Assembly (NCBI GenBank): GCA_963070105.1
Contig: OY718806.1
Location: 6,841,865 to 6,905,864 of the forward strand
Reading direction: 5' to 3'
Length of the DNA: 64,000 nucleotides
DNA from: Litomosoides sigmodontis
Taxonomy: Eukaryota; Nematoda; Chromadorea; Rhabditida; Onchocercidae
The notes beneath the pieces were generated by a model, which made no database searches, was not told the DNA's origin, and saw only the letters and a list, made by a program, of their open reading frames with translations. Shown here piece by piece: positions 49,153 to 62,342 of the stretch. The first letter of the stretch is position 1; each line of letters starts with the position of its first letter. Position numbers and translations under genes: made by a program.

Positions 49153-50392
49153 ACAAACAAATAACTGTTTTCCGTGTAAAATTCCACTCAGTGATATTTA
49201 TTATCTCCACACGAAATTCCGCTTTTGTTCTCTATGAAATGTTACAAAATTGATGGGTTAATTAGAAAAATTTGTGGGAAAGCAACTTGACTTACAGAAT
49301 CTTTGGAAAAGAAGATAAGCAAGATTATCGACTGAGCTATGGGGTACGAGGTATTTCGTTCCAAAAAGAATGGAATTTTTGTTGATTTGAATTGAAGTTG
49401 CACAATTTTCAGATAAATTAAACTAAAAACGAAGGATGCGAAAAACTGATAAATTTTTGGATGGAAAAAGAAGCATCGGAAAGAGATATTCAGAGTAGGA
49501 GGAAGGTTGTGTTGTGAGGGGAAGGGTAGGAAAAGTAGAGTGGAAGTGAGAGAGAAAGAGAGAGAGAGAGAGGAAGGGAGAAGAGATACGTTTTCTGAGG
49601 CCATTAAAATCAACATTTAATAAATGTTGATGGATGGGACAAAAAATGGCTCATTAATCTTCTTTTCGTACCGTAACGATGATCGATTGACGGCTGAAAT
49701 GATGCATTGGGACAGTTCGGCGAAGCATAAAGGGTTATCCGATACTATGCTCTGCGCAAATTGCCTGCAATTTTTCAAATTTAGCAAACTGGAAAAAATG
49801 CTTTGACGTTGTTCAAAAGAGAAACTAGCATTATATTGCTTCGGGGGTTAGCTCTGTCGCAGTCTACAGTTTACCTGATTAACGATCTTAGCTGAAGTTT
49901 AAAAATAACTGGAAGTATAGCTGGAAGCTAAAATAGTTAAACATTTGTTGTGTGCTACCAGAATAGTCAAAGTTATGCCAGTCACTGAAGAGGAAAGTTT
50001 TTATCACGGTAATTATGTAGATGCTATTGAGTTGAAATAGCTTGCTAACTTGGTGATCCATTGATTTCTTCATATAAGTCGTTCACCATCACATATCACG
50101 CTTAGCGCTGAAGTTGATCTCTCTGCCTTCACTCTTGCAGTTTTGTTTAATGTACTAATACGGAATTATATAAGAATTTCGAGGTCAAATAGTAGAATGA
50201 CTCTGTTACTCTAATTAGATCGAACGAAGCAAGCTGTCAGTTCGATTTAAAGATCTAATTTCTTCGTGTTGATTTTAAAAGGCGTCAAACAAAGGCTTCA
50301 ATACTTCATGCAGTACATTGTTGTGAAATGTTCCTTATCGCTTTTTGAATGCTTATAGGATAATTTTTTCTAATTTTTTTTCTTAATTCCAT

Positions 50393-50496
50393 GCTACGAG
50401 AAAAAATTTGAATAGAATTTGCATAATTCCAATAGGTTAAAAGTGCTACGAGAAAAAATTTGAATAGAATTTGCATAATTTCAATAGGCTAAAGAC
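50393..50496. repeat. Tandem duplication of a 52-bp unit just upstream of a gene
   Basis: Copies at 50393-50444 and 50445-50496 both start GCTACGAGAAAAAATTTGAA and differ by only about three bases. Each contains a CAATAG that could act as a splice acceptor. The second copy ends 12 bases before the ATG of the next gene, so the duplication duplicates a putative trans-splice acceptor. Confidence 0.92.
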
Positions 50497-50508
50497 GACG
50501 AAGCAAAA

Positions 50509-51141
50509 ATGTATAAATACTGTGGGATCACAGTCAAGCGGCATTGTAATATTTTTAAAGCTCGTAGTGGCCGTTTTATATTAAAAATGTCTACTGAAGA
50601 TTCGGATGGTTCAAGCACTTCTAGTGGGAACTCCTCGGACAGAGGTTTCATAGCAAGAAGACCTTTTTCTGTCAGCGTCCGCATTCCCTCCTCCAAGGAG
50701 GAAGAATCAGCAAAGTCAGAAAAAGATCCGGAAGGTACTTTTGTGGGCGATGCTGACGCAGCTCAGAAACAAAATGATGCGGCAAAGAATCGCAACACAG
50801 AAGTAAAAAACCCCCTTATTTTTTTCGCTGATATGAAAAATATACTATCATTTTTATGTTCATTATAGCGCCTTTTCTTCCTTTTTCTTTTTTTTCAGTC
50901 TAATCCGAAATCTTTTCAGCCTAATCCGGCTCCTGCAGATGATGCTTCGAAAGCTGATGTTCCACAACGTGGTCGTAGCTTGAAAAAGAACACAGTAGGC
51001 TGTCGCCATAGAGGAAGTTCACCCATAATATGCAAGGCGAACGCAAACGTAACCACGACACGCCGCCGGTTCGTAGGACGTCGCCGTAAACCCGCTCCGT
51101 ATTCACCACTCAAAAATCGTCACAACAATGTCGAAGAGTGA
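50509..51141 (+). CDS. Two-exon gene, basic 178-residue protein of unknown function
   Basis: Exon 1 50509-50802 and exon 2 50899-51141 join in phase 0 at GAA|GTAAAA ... TTTTTTTCAG. The protein has a basic start, a Ser/Glu/Asp-rich middle (about 27-60, beginning MSTEDSDGSSTSSGNSSDRG), a Lys/Gln-rich stretch, and an Arg-rich C-terminus (TTTRRRFVGRRRKPAPYSP) that could bind nucleic acid or be a nuclear localisation signal. There are no Cys pairs, membrane segments or signal peptide. A second ATG at 50587 is an alternative start. Two tandem acceptors 21 bases apart, each followed by CTAATCCG, could give in-frame isoforms. An AATAAA lies 110 bases after the stop. I do not recognise the family. Confidence 0.62.
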
Positions 51142-51251
51142 GAGCGGTGTGAAGACTACTGATATCATGCATGTACTTACAATAACTGTTGTAACTTTAT
51201 GTGCGTGACTGTAACTTAAAATTAGACGCAAATAGATGCGTCAATGTGATC

Positions 51252-51257
51252 AATAAA
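51252..51257 (+). terminator. AATAAA polyadenylation signal
   Basis: A canonical AATAAA about 110 bases after the stop codon of the basic-protein gene, a normal nematode 3'UTR length. Confidence 0.5.
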
Positions 51258-52441
51258 CTATACTGTGAACCAAACACATCATCATAACTTGGAGATCTTG
51301 AGAGAGCGATATCGAGTAATGATCTGTTTTTGAAATACCAGAAAAAGAGCATTAAAAGAAATGCTCTGAAGTCATTAACCGAAACATCAGCAGGCAATGA
51401 AGCCAGAAAAACCAAATTTCATTATTCTATCTTCCATGGAACTGATACATTGCCATTAGACAAGTTATTCGCTTAATCCACAGTAACAAGTGGTATGGAG
51501 ATGGGTGTTAAATCTCTATATTTTCTCAGTAGAATGCGCATTTGGAATTCCAATGGGTTTTGTTACCTGAAAGTGAGTAAACACAGTATGCACTTCATGT
51601 CTTTACTCTCAAACGTCTGTCTTCTATCGAAAAAAAATTTTCGAATTTATGTTAGTTATGAGAGCAAGTGTTATTGTGCGCAATTTGAGCTTTAGAAAAT
51701 TAATTAATTGATCTGGATCACTACTATATTTTATGTAATCTCATTTCGCGAATTTCGATTTTAAACAATTTATGGCAAATTATAGATAATGAGTAAAACA
51801 CAATGGCGACGCAAATTTGTAACTAATGTCGCAAGCAGTGTTCAGATCATGAAAATAAATTGCAAGTTTAGTAAATTCTAAATCTTTAAAATATGGTTGC
51901 ATAGATGAATAAAATCGACCGTGCCGAGTTATGGATTTGAGAATCATGCATCAATGTTAAATTAAATAAATTTGGATATTTTGATTGTAATTCTGAAAAA
52001 TGCATTCAGCTGGATCAGTGTCACCGAAAAATTCAGGCGGAGTCAACTTTTATGCAGTCATCAAGAGGTAGAAGCTATATCGGACGGGAAGAGCGTATCA
52101 CCTTTTCACAACTTATGAGATCTTGCTTACTTCCTTAACCTTTACGACGACCCAGCACCACTCCTCCTCACCATTACTTTCATTTGTAGTAAAGCAGTAA
52201 AGTACTGTATATGGTCGAAATTAAATAACGTCTTCTGCGAGTGCCCTGCATGCTCTTTCTCCATACGTATGATGTATATGATGGTATAAATGAGTTAACC
52301 TTCATTCATACTGGTTAGTAGTAAAGTAAGATGATAGGGAAAATATAACTTGAGAATGATAAAGAAGGCGGTAAATGGGTTAAGGAAAGGAAGTCGGGAC
52401 CGGGATGGTATCTAAGTGAGGCGTTTTGGAGGAAATGCCGA

Positions 52442-52495
52442 AATGATTGATTGATGGTGGGTTTTGAGTGCTGAGGCACTCATTGATCAATCATT
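52442..52495. repeat. Nested hairpin
   Basis: Outer arms AATGATTGAT (52442-52451) and ATCAATCATT (52486-52495) flank an inner perfect stem GAGTGC-TGAG-GCACTC (52466-52481). Confidence 0.75.
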
Positions 52496-55400
52496 CTCTT
52501 AGAGGGTGATTCCTGTTGTTCGCCCGTCTGTCCCTCTTGTCTTTAGAAGCAGTTTCGTCAAAGTTGAAAGAGAAAACAAGAATTTGAAAGGCGAAGCAGA
52601 AGCACTTCCACGGAATTCTTTCAAAACTGTCTCATTTATCTCATTTGGAGGAGATGCCTATCAATCTATTACTTCCCAGCTCTCCCTTCTGGAAAGTTGC
52701 CGCTATCCGTTGCTTACAACTTCAGCGAAACTTATGGGACTGGCTGGCTATTGGTAGTGTTAAATTAATCACTTTGCCGCTGCAACAAGCACATTTCACA
52801 TACATTGACGAAAGCGAAAGAGTTCGATACTCCCGAGAATGATTGATGCATTAACAATCGGTGCAAACCATCTCTCCTCTTCCCTTTGTTTCCATTCCTG
52901 CGCTCCAACTACGATTTTCAGAGCACCAGTTATCATCCCTTCACAAAATTGTCCTTTCCTTTCCCTTCACATCTGACCCTTCCTCCACTGATAAGCTCCG
53001 AAACGATCGATGGCAGCTGATCCACATCCAACACCAATCTGCAGGAAACCTTCATAAAGGTGCAAACTTGTATGCTGCCATTATATATACACTTTGGTTC
53101 AAGTGAATTCAATGCTATCAGCACCAGCACTTCCAATTTAACACAGCAAACTTCAAGTCTCTCAGCTCCAAACAATTGCTATTTTGAAGCAGTAAAATTC
53201 GGACTGCATTTTCAAAGCAGATATTCATTAAAATGCTCACGTTTAACGTATCATTGGGCATGGTATTATCAAAATACTGCGTGTACATCGAAGAAGTCGA
53301 CATTTCCTCCACTTTGACATTTGAAAAAGACAAGTTTCACGTTTATTGTGAAGTTTCGCAAGTAATATTAAAGAGTGAAAGTTGAAAGGAACGAATAGAG
53401 TGCATCAGCTGTCAATCACGTCGTCACCACTGCTTCGATATACGGTAATATGAAGATGATGTTAACATTTCTCACCTATACTACCATATCCTCTGACAGA
53501 TAGCATTATAAGTATCAGATCCTACTATATTATAAGTCGCTTACATAAGATAAATAACTATCACTTTGAATTGTATTAATTTCCTTATTTTAGTAGTTAA
53601 TTAATAATAAATAGTAATAATTAGATTTACTTAGTGATTATTTCAGGTCGAAACGCATAATACAAGTTGTTCAGTGTGAGCTGTATTTACTTCGAAAAAT
53701 TAATTATGATTGATGTGTGCAATACATTTGAAGATGAGTTATCAAACCGCATCATTGGCAATAAATCTCATCTTTGTTAAAGAAAATAAGTTTTACAGCT
53801 ATAATTTCTGCTTGCATGATGAATCTCAATTTTCCCATTCCACAGAATGTATGTTATCTCTGTTGTTGTTACTGATGCCTCTAAATTATGTGAAAACCTC
53901 AGGAAGCAAAAAATCTCAAAAATACCCTAACCAATATAGTGAATGAGAATGCTTAACAAAGTGCATTAATATAACGGGAAGTTAGATGAGACAAAGTTTG
54001 AATCAAGCATTTCCTTTCGGCACTTTTTCTGACACATGAGAAACGTGCATGGCCTCTAAAGAGGAAAGATTCTAATCGTTAAATGTTACATCGATGAACT
54101 ACTGTTATTTAACAAAGTAAAACAAGAATATTTGAGTTTACACCGAACCTATTTGAAAAAACAATTGCAGATACTGAGGCTTAAAAATAATATGAAAGCA
54201 TAAATTAGTTTCAAAACAAAAACTTTTTAAAAGAATGAATTAGGCAAAGCTCGAGCACTATTGCATGATATTGCTAAAATGTCATTTTATGTACATATCT
54301 ACCTCTTTATGTTTTCGGAGGGAATATTTCTTCAGCAATAATTAATTTGTCAAAAATTTTTCGCAACAATAGTTGGAGACTGTTGACTAATAGCCATTAG
54401 CTCTGTTTAGGGATGAATTTGGAAAATTAGTGCTCCAGCGACCTGACCGATCTGAACGAAAAAAAGTGTAGTAATTCTTTTCACCTTCATTTACTCCAAA
54501 ATCTCCATTCATTTTTAAAATGGCGCTCTTTCACCCATCACTCTAAATCCGTGCCCTACTATGAATGGACTGAATCACTCGTAATACTTTATATATTTTA
54601 TTTTGTAATCGGTACAGGTGCTAAAATAATTCCGTCATCTTTAAAATACTTGACGAGCCATCCAAATACTCCATATTCCCTGTTTGTTCATAATTTCGGA
54701 AGATTATTGCTACTTATATAGCAATTTAATAAGCTATTAAACAGTTTGGGAAGAAAAAGCTGGAGTTAGGTTAATAGTGAGAAAGGCAGAACGTGTAGAA
54801 GTAAACGCATATCTCTTTGAGGACGAAATTCGTTCTAGGGACTGAGTTAAACGGAGATCTTTTTTTTTTGATAAGGCAGTAATAACGAAGAAATGGATTA
54901 CTGGAAAGAAAATTGATTTATAATAGGTGGCCTGATGATACATCATTTCCAATTCTATGATTTATGAGTTTCTGCGTCGGCAGCACAAACATTAACTGCT
55001 CATCACAGCTTTCCAGTTCTCTAGTATGTTACATAAAATTTAAAAAGAACAAATAAATTTAGAACTCGTTCCCAGAATTTTTTAATATTCCGTTGAAATG
55101 TTAGAGCTCGACAAACATTGACCGTCTTTTGCCATCACTTCTCAGAATGACTTCAAAACGTGGTACATTATCAGAAACCTATTCCTTCTTTGAAATTTAA
55201 ACAGCATAAATTTTTAGCCGCTGTGGACAATAGTAATTTCGTAAGCGTTCCACAATATTTACTAATTTTTGCTTTGTGATCTCACTGAGTCATGCAGCAG
55301 CCATTGGTAATCATTCATTGGTTAGTTAAAAGAAATATCGCTGTTGTAATTATCATAGAAGCGAAGAACAGATGTTTGGATGTGGCGCAATCTGCGATCA

Positions 55401-56924
55401 CCAATGTGTTGTGCACCGCTTCCCTCATGACGATGCAACGATAATAAACGCAGCGCAGCGCAACAACGGTCACACAATGAATGTTTTATTTGTTTGCATT
55501 AATTAGCAAAGCTCTCTCCTCCGCAACTCTGAATAGTTGTTGGTTGGTGTTTCTGACAAATTAGAAAAAATCCTGGTTTAAATTGTGCAATGGATCGTTT
55601 TTAACAGAACACCACCGACATCATTAAATGAGATTTGTTTTCATCATTGTACTGTTAGCAAATTCGTTTTGATAAAGTAGCACTGCTTATACCACCATCC
55701 CTAGTTGCCATTTGTCAAGCGCTTGGTCTTTTTTTTTGCACCACATCCATACAGATTATTCATTTCCGAAGAAATTATGGTAGGAGTGCGAAAGCACTTG
55801 ACAGTACCCCCTGGGGAAAGCAAGAAAAATTTTTCTTGAAGCAGAAAGAAATTTGTAGAGCGAAGTATGCAGTAAGTCACGAGATGCATGATATCTATCA
55901 TCTTCAAGCTTCCAACACTTCCTTCACTCTCAACACACCTCTTTCCAAACAACAATTTGTTTTTCCGTCCAAATCGAAACAAAATTTGAATTAGGTAAAT
56001 AGTTTACAAAAAGTAGTAGCTATTTCAAACACACATTGTTGTTCATTGTGTTCTCAAACAAAGACATGAAAAGACGTTTGTTTTAGGAACAAGTAGCGAT
56101 AAATCAATATTTTCGCAGAAATTTAAATTGAATAAAAAGATCTATCAGAACTGCACGGTATTTCAATATGCTATGTTTATCGATAATGAAAAATATTAAA
56201 CTATCAATCGTCAGATCGTCCGTTTTCTTTAATTCTATTATTGGTTTGTGCGTGTTGTGTTTATAAGGAGTGAAACATTGAAACTGAAATGCTTAAGAAC
56301 CATCTCAAACTTCTCTCTCCCTGCGTCAGAGCTGAAGGTAAAACGCACAATTAATTAGCTGTAAAAAAGGCTCTTCATTTCCTAGTGCTTTAAACGAAAT
56401 GTTCTGCAAAGCTGCACCCTTCCAACAACAGTCATTATTATTTCAGAAACTTAGCTCGTGCCTTTGAGAGCATTTGCCCTCGTTTTCTGAACTTCAACTG
56501 CATGAAAAGGAAATCAAGTGGTGTGGTGCGGAGGAAACCGTAATCGCAACGAGCCTCGCTCAAGAGGATTGCTTCTTGTTCCTAATCTCGGAAAAAATGC
56601 AAGTTATACGTGTTACTCTTGAGCCCCACAAAAGTTAGCAGCAATGACGATAGATGAATAGACTGATGAAGTGAAGTGACAATTCGATAGGCCGTTAAGA
56701 TTAAGTTGATGGAAAAGAGGAGGAAGGGACGTAAAGGACGAATTTGAGAATTGTGCGTGGTGCTGCGCAGCAACACTTGCAGAAACGATATGAAAACCAT
56801 CAATCAAAGCAATATCATCCCAGTGCACACCCGCATCCACCCACAACGTACGCCCACACACATGTACACACACATACGCACACATCTACATTAGGGTGAC
56901 AACGACAATTACTGTATGGCGCAA

Positions 56925-57065
56925 TGATTGACAAGCACCCAAAGGGTGCCGACCCGCGGCACACTTCAAAGAGCCTGTTCGGCTGTCGAAGTACCTCCTT
57001 GGCCGGATACGCGTAATCCATCACGCTCTGTTGTCAACAAACAGACAATTCTAACCATTCTGCCA
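56925..57065. other. GC-rich patch open in several frames
   Basis: About 130 bases of GC-rich DNA in AT-rich surroundings. On the minus strand a good acceptor (TTTGTTGACAACAG) leads into a frame VMDYAYPAKEVLRQPNRLFE... that stays open past 56890, with GTAGAT and GTATGT donors. Two plus-strand frames are also open through the core, so coding strand and even coding status are undecided. Confidence 0.3.
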
Positions 57066-60000
57066 GCACTTCTCAGCCCCCCATTCTTCCATCCGATGTC
57101 ACCCGACTCTGCACCACTACATCTAGCAAATTTATTGACGTGAAACTTGACGTTTGACTAATTGATGATTGATGTGAAGAGTGTAGCAATATTGAAGAAG
57201 TTTCATCAGTATGAAGTTGCTTGTTTTCAGGTAATAGGCTTGCTATAGCAGAGTGGAGAAGATGAATCTCACCTATTTCAATTACAATTTCAAAGTAACT
57301 TGAAGAAATGAAAAAAATATTTAACTTTCTTATCAACGAAGAATTTCGAGCAGATAGTACCAAAATTAACTTAGAAAAACTTGAACTTTTCGAAATAAAT
57401 TTATGTTTTGGGGGAAAGTAAATTAATGTTTGGGAGGAAACTGTGTTTCTAACTAGGATGATTTCCGTCAAACAAAAGTGGTTCTCGCCGATAAATAATA
57501 ATGACATCGCGCAAATTTACTGCTGATCAAATTCACAAGGTAAATTCTTGCGCAGAAAATAGATTTTATCAGCTTATTCACTAATGAATATTTTGTTCGA
57601 CTTTACGTTGAGATGTGGAAATTTCGAGAAATCATTTTACACAGTGAGAGTGGAAGCGCTCACTAGCCTCATCCATGTTTCCTCGTAATCGCACTCTTTG
57701 AAGATGCAGTGCTCTAACAATAACAAACCAATAAAGAATTAATTCGAAAAAGCGAAGGCAATTTGTCGTGTTGTGCAGCTGATAATAACTGCTGACATTT
57801 TGAAGGGAGTGGGGTGGAATATTCAGTGGCAAGTAATTTACTACTATAAGGGCCTAGGCGAAATTACGCCTCAATTACATATAATAAAGATCCTGCATTC
57901 CAATTCTCCTTTTGGATGAAATATTTTAATTGCACGGAGTGATGGCACTGATTATTATTCATGCTTACGAGATGGACCGAAAAGTGTTCACTCAGAGCAG
58001 TGAAAGCTTGAACAACTTTTGTTTCAAAACACTCTCTTCAGCTATAGCTTATGCTGAAGCCTTATGCTGAAGATTCATTTTCTCATGCATGACAGTGAAT
58101 ATGAATAATTGATCATTTACTAAGCCTCAAAGATCAAGCCCTGTGATTGATGTTGTTTGCGCACATCGCTATAAAAGCATCTTTCTTGTTCTCTCAAACC
58201 AATAAATTAGAGCTCTGCAACAGGCAATACTCTTCCCCTTGATATATGTATATATTTATATGCATTATCTTTCACCTGGCTTTCGCCGTACGAAGGAAGA
58301 ATGGCGAATGCAAAAAGGGTATTAATCTGAATCGAACACCAAAATAAATTCATCTATTTCAAAAACCCTTAATATTATATTGAGTCGGAGTGTCATAGCA
58401 ATTATTGCTGTTGAACATTTCATGGATACTCTCTCTTTCATTATTATTTCTCTTTTTCTTCCAGCTATTCATTGCATAATCACTGCACTTTTTCCTCAGT
58501 TTTCTAGCTTTTTTTCTGAGTGTCTCCATCAAAATAATATATTTCTGCATATTTTAGGCACTGCATTTTCACAAGCTAATTTTGTAAATTTTTATGACTG
58601 AAAGTGTGTTGTACAGAGTTTCGCTAGCTCATGTGTTTCTCTCTGTTTCGTCTTGGCTCCATTGTTGTACATTGAGTTTGGTGTTAACTGATCATTGTTC
58701 CCCTACGATCACATTTCAAACCATTCTTTCAATTAGTCCCTTCTTCGTAACTCGTCTTTTAAAACGTATGAAATGCTTGGCAATTTTTGTTGGGATATTT
58801 ATCGTTTTCATTTAAATTTTCTTTTTGATTGAACAAAAATGGGTGATAGTAAATCCACGCAGTAATTTGAATTTTATTAGTGAAGAAAAAAGCAATAAAT
58901 AATTATACACAGTTACGAAATAAATACAACTTTTTAATAAATGGAAGCAGTAAGAGTAATAACACCGACTTGAAATTACATCACTATTTTCTGTCCAACC
59001 TGCTCATGAATTTACAGTGATAAATTTGATGAATAATGGCCGGAAATGGAAAGATGATGATGTTGAAGTGTGCACTTTATGCCTTTTTTTAATCTAAAAC
59101 TGGAAGGATTTGTAGCGTTTGAAAAGAACACTGAATGATAGATAGACTTTTTCATTCTTTTTGGATTTGAAAAATGAATGAAATTCAACCGTTGCGTCTT
59201 TCTCTGCCGATTGATTGTCCAGTCCAGTGTTGTTCATGTGAATCGTTGTTATCTGACGTCAATTGCGTTGATCCAATGAGTAATGAAATTTTTGTGGTCA
59301 TCATTTTTAAATAAATGATGAAAGAAAACATTGAAGAAATCGATTTCAAATAAAGTGCCTCATGAAAGCCTTCGATGACAATATCTACCGTATGGATGGA
59401 ACAGAGTTCCGCTCATGAAATTTCCGTTAATGAGTACAAATGAACAACGTAAAATCCCAACGGATAATTTTAGAGTATATTCTGAATGTACGTTATCATT
59501 GTTGTGGACGTTTGTTCGGTTTTGATTATTTGTGTGGTTTGTAGATGCACAGCATTACTTAATAAGTAACAGACAGAACAGTAAGCAGAGGAACAGTAAT
59601 TGAGGGTTGAGAATTCAGTGCAAGTAACAATACAAGACGATCGCTGTAGGAAGAAGAGAGAGCAATCGGTTGCTTCTCCATGAGATTGAACATATGGGTA
59701 AAAGCAAGAAAGTTTGATCGGTAAATATACCGTCGTGTGTGGGTGTGTTTGAGCTTACCTTAAGAGGTAAGTTGTAGCCCACAGTGATGGTTAAGTTAGC
59801 CTGCTACATTCAAATGATAAAATCACGGTGGATTGAGATTGTGCGGTGGTATGCAAGCGCAAAGGATTTATGGTTGAGGTCAAGCAAATCATCGGCTACC
59901 TGAGGTGAGGTTAATGTAGCTTTGTTAGCAGGGGAGGAGAAAGAGTGGCTCACAGTCTTGTGAAATTAGTGTTAACTACCAAAAGGGCTTATGAGCAATC

Positions 60001-61610
60001 GTCTTTGATAAGATGTGGAGACCGATTGCAAGATATGCGATATATAGACGTAACAGTCTCATGGCGATTTTAAATGATGAAATCTATAAGATTTCATTTC
60101 CGTTAAGTTTCTCTCGGCTTTCCCGACAAACATATCCGCTAGAAATAAACAAAGGACCGAAGGAGCATAATGTAACTTTTAAGTGTACTGTATTAACATA
60201 ATGATCTGATGCAGAAATTATATAGACTTCATTCACCATAGTCTTCTTTCATCTTATACAAACTTTAATCGTTTCATGATTAAATTTAGACTTCATGCTT
60301 AAATTTTTTTTGGAGATAACGAATTCATGTTACTCTATTATTGTAAATATCTGCAAATATTTGAGCCAAACTAATATTATCTTAATTACTTTGTGAAAAT
60401 TTCCAGAAGTTCATAAACCGTTTGCTTGAAAAGTGATTTATCGGGCAGATTTTTGTTGGAAAGTCTCAAACTGAGGGAATTTCGAATCTTTCCGTCTCAG
60501 GAGATACCTTTATTAATAGGAAGAAACTTTTGAATCGCAGTTCGTCTACCTATAATCATGCAGTGAAGTGCCAAAAAGCAGCAGTGTGCTGTTGCTCATT
60601 TTCTTCTCTCAGTCACACCACTCATGATTTCAAGCACCTATTTTCTGCCATCTCCGATTGCAGCCTATTTGTTGTTCGGCCTTCTCAATATCTGTTAAAC
60701 AAAACATTAGTGATGGAAATAACTGTAATTGTATGGATAAGTGCGTTATCAACATAGATGAAACAGAGCAACCTTGGCTGTACAGAAGAGATATCCCGAA
60801 CTTCTGCATGGAATTTACCCTTTTTTTTAGTTTCGAGTGCTTCCAGTAAACTAATACAGTTAATTATCAATTTGCAAATAACTTGCTCTCCTGCTTCTTT
60901 AAATCTCCCCTATCGAAATTCATGAATATAGAAGCCTTAACTTTTCTAATGCATTTAAATCTTTTTTTTTTTAGTTTAATGGCAACTTAGCACTTCAGCA
61001 ACCACGCCAAAATTTTTGAAGAATGATGAATATTGAAATGTGCTAGACAGTAGTCTATCAAAGTGTTTAAAATTTTCTTTTTGTTACTGAGAATATGTTT
61101 CGCTCAAGTTGAATTACATGACGTTCTTCCTTTAATTTTCCTTTGTCCAAAGAATGTATTTCAAATGACAAAGTGCCACCTAATTCGAATTATCAGAAGT
61201 TTCGTAAATTCAATTACGATATCTTTATGTAGGTAGTACAACAAAGTAGTTTACATTGTTCATTGATTTAGAGAGATGTTATGAAGGTGCAAAATGCTAC
61301 ATTCCTTGACAGTGCGTTTTGTTGCATATTTTGATTTGCAGTATTTATTTTCCAATAAGGATTGTGAAGTATTCCGTTACAATAATTTTCTATGTTTACG
61401 AATTATTGGGAATTTTATGGTGTGTTCTGATAAATGGGAAAAATCAAGAATTATGCAAGGAATGAGTTTGATCAAAATGATAAACAGCATTTCAAATACG
61501 AAGCAGTGCTAGTAATAAATCTTACTTTGATTTCTAATGTATCATCTTAACAAATGTTCAGTTTTAAATTCAGAAATAGACAGACATACGCATATGCACG
61601 CATTCACGAA

Positions 61611-61625
61611 GAGAGAGAGAGAGGG
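61611..61625. repeat. Short (GA)n run
   Basis: GA dinucleotide run in gene-free sequence. Confidence 0.8.
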
Positions 61626-62165
61626 AAACATAGATGAAGAGGTGCACGATGTGATACACAAAACCATTTATTATTAAACGTCAGTAGTCAAACACCGTGG
61701 TGACATACCAAAAGAACTAATGAAGCAGCCTGATTTTGCAGACATTTAGAATCAAACAATCACTTCTGAAAATCAATCACAATTCACTCGTTGCGATGTC
61801 AAATACATCGATGATTTAGGGTGCGTAAAAACTCAATAATCGTCTCTTCCTTTCGTTTACTAATGAAGGCAGATGCTACAGTTACTATAATACTGTTATT
61901 ATTGATTGTAATGAGTGTAGGTTGTGGGGAACTAATCAGTTTATGATAGGCGTAGCTAATACCTCCATTGCATTTCTGGAATCATGAAACGACGTGCTTT
62001 TCACGAACTGTTTCTTTAAACAACAGGTTGCTTCAATTAAGTAAGCACTTTGATGTCATATGTCACATTCAGCAATTGTTTAATTGAAAGTCGTTGCTTT
62101 TTCTTCCGCAGAAGTTTCATGGCAGAGATTTAAATAAAGCTGAAAACTTTTCAAGTGCTGAATGT

Positions 62166-62342
62166 TCATATATAGACAAATATTATGTTAATAACGAAGT
62201 GCCATCTTTGATCTTGTGACTTTCTCAATAGTTTCCATTTCAAAACCAGTAATATAATAAACAAAACAGAAGAAAGCATGAACGCAAAAGAAATGGGACA
62301 CCATTCAGGGCTGTTACCATATAAATCTTCAGCGAATTTCAT
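62166..62342 (-). CDS. Candidate small single-pass membrane protein, 58 residues
   Basis: An ATG-to-stop frame reads MKFAEDLYGNSPEWCPISFA..., one strongly hydrophobic segment at about residues 18-36 and a basic flank KWKLLRKSQDQR, which gives a coherent single-pass topology. No family recognised and no clear promoter or acceptor. Chance is possible because AT-rich DNA readily encodes hydrophobic runs. Confidence 0.28.
   Translation of the reverse strand: MKFAEDLYGNSPEWCPISFAFMLSSVLFIILLVLKWKLLRKSQDQRWHFVINIIFVYI

Larger units (their letters stand above)
48034..50508. other. Region between the NET gene and the small basic-protein gene
   Basis: No gene is supported. It contains the NET-gene 3'UTR, a (CA)n run of about 37 units at 49073-49146, a GA-rich stretch near 49550-49572 and a 52-bp tandem duplication at its right end. 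The 124-codon minus frame at 49242-49616 is low-complexity Ser/Phe/Leu sequence over GA-rich DNA and is not taken as a gene. Confidence 0.55.
51258..62165. other. Gene-poor stretch
   Basis: Nearly 11 kb with no confidently supported gene. Open frames of 60-144 codons occur on both strands, but they overlap in several frames, usually lack ATG or splice context, and show no family likeness. Notable items are the hairpin at 52442-52495, the GC-rich patch at 56925-57065 and a GA run near 61611-61625. A complex gene with small exons cannot be excluded. Confidence 0.5.

Noticed and set aside
49242..49616. 124-codon minus-strand frame
   Set aside because: Low-complexity Ser/Leu/Phe/Pro translation of a GA-rich stretch with no splice or start support.
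57073..57507. 144-codon minus-strand frame
   Set aside because: Ser/Ile/Leu/Phe-rich translation of AT-rich DNA with no domain or splice context.
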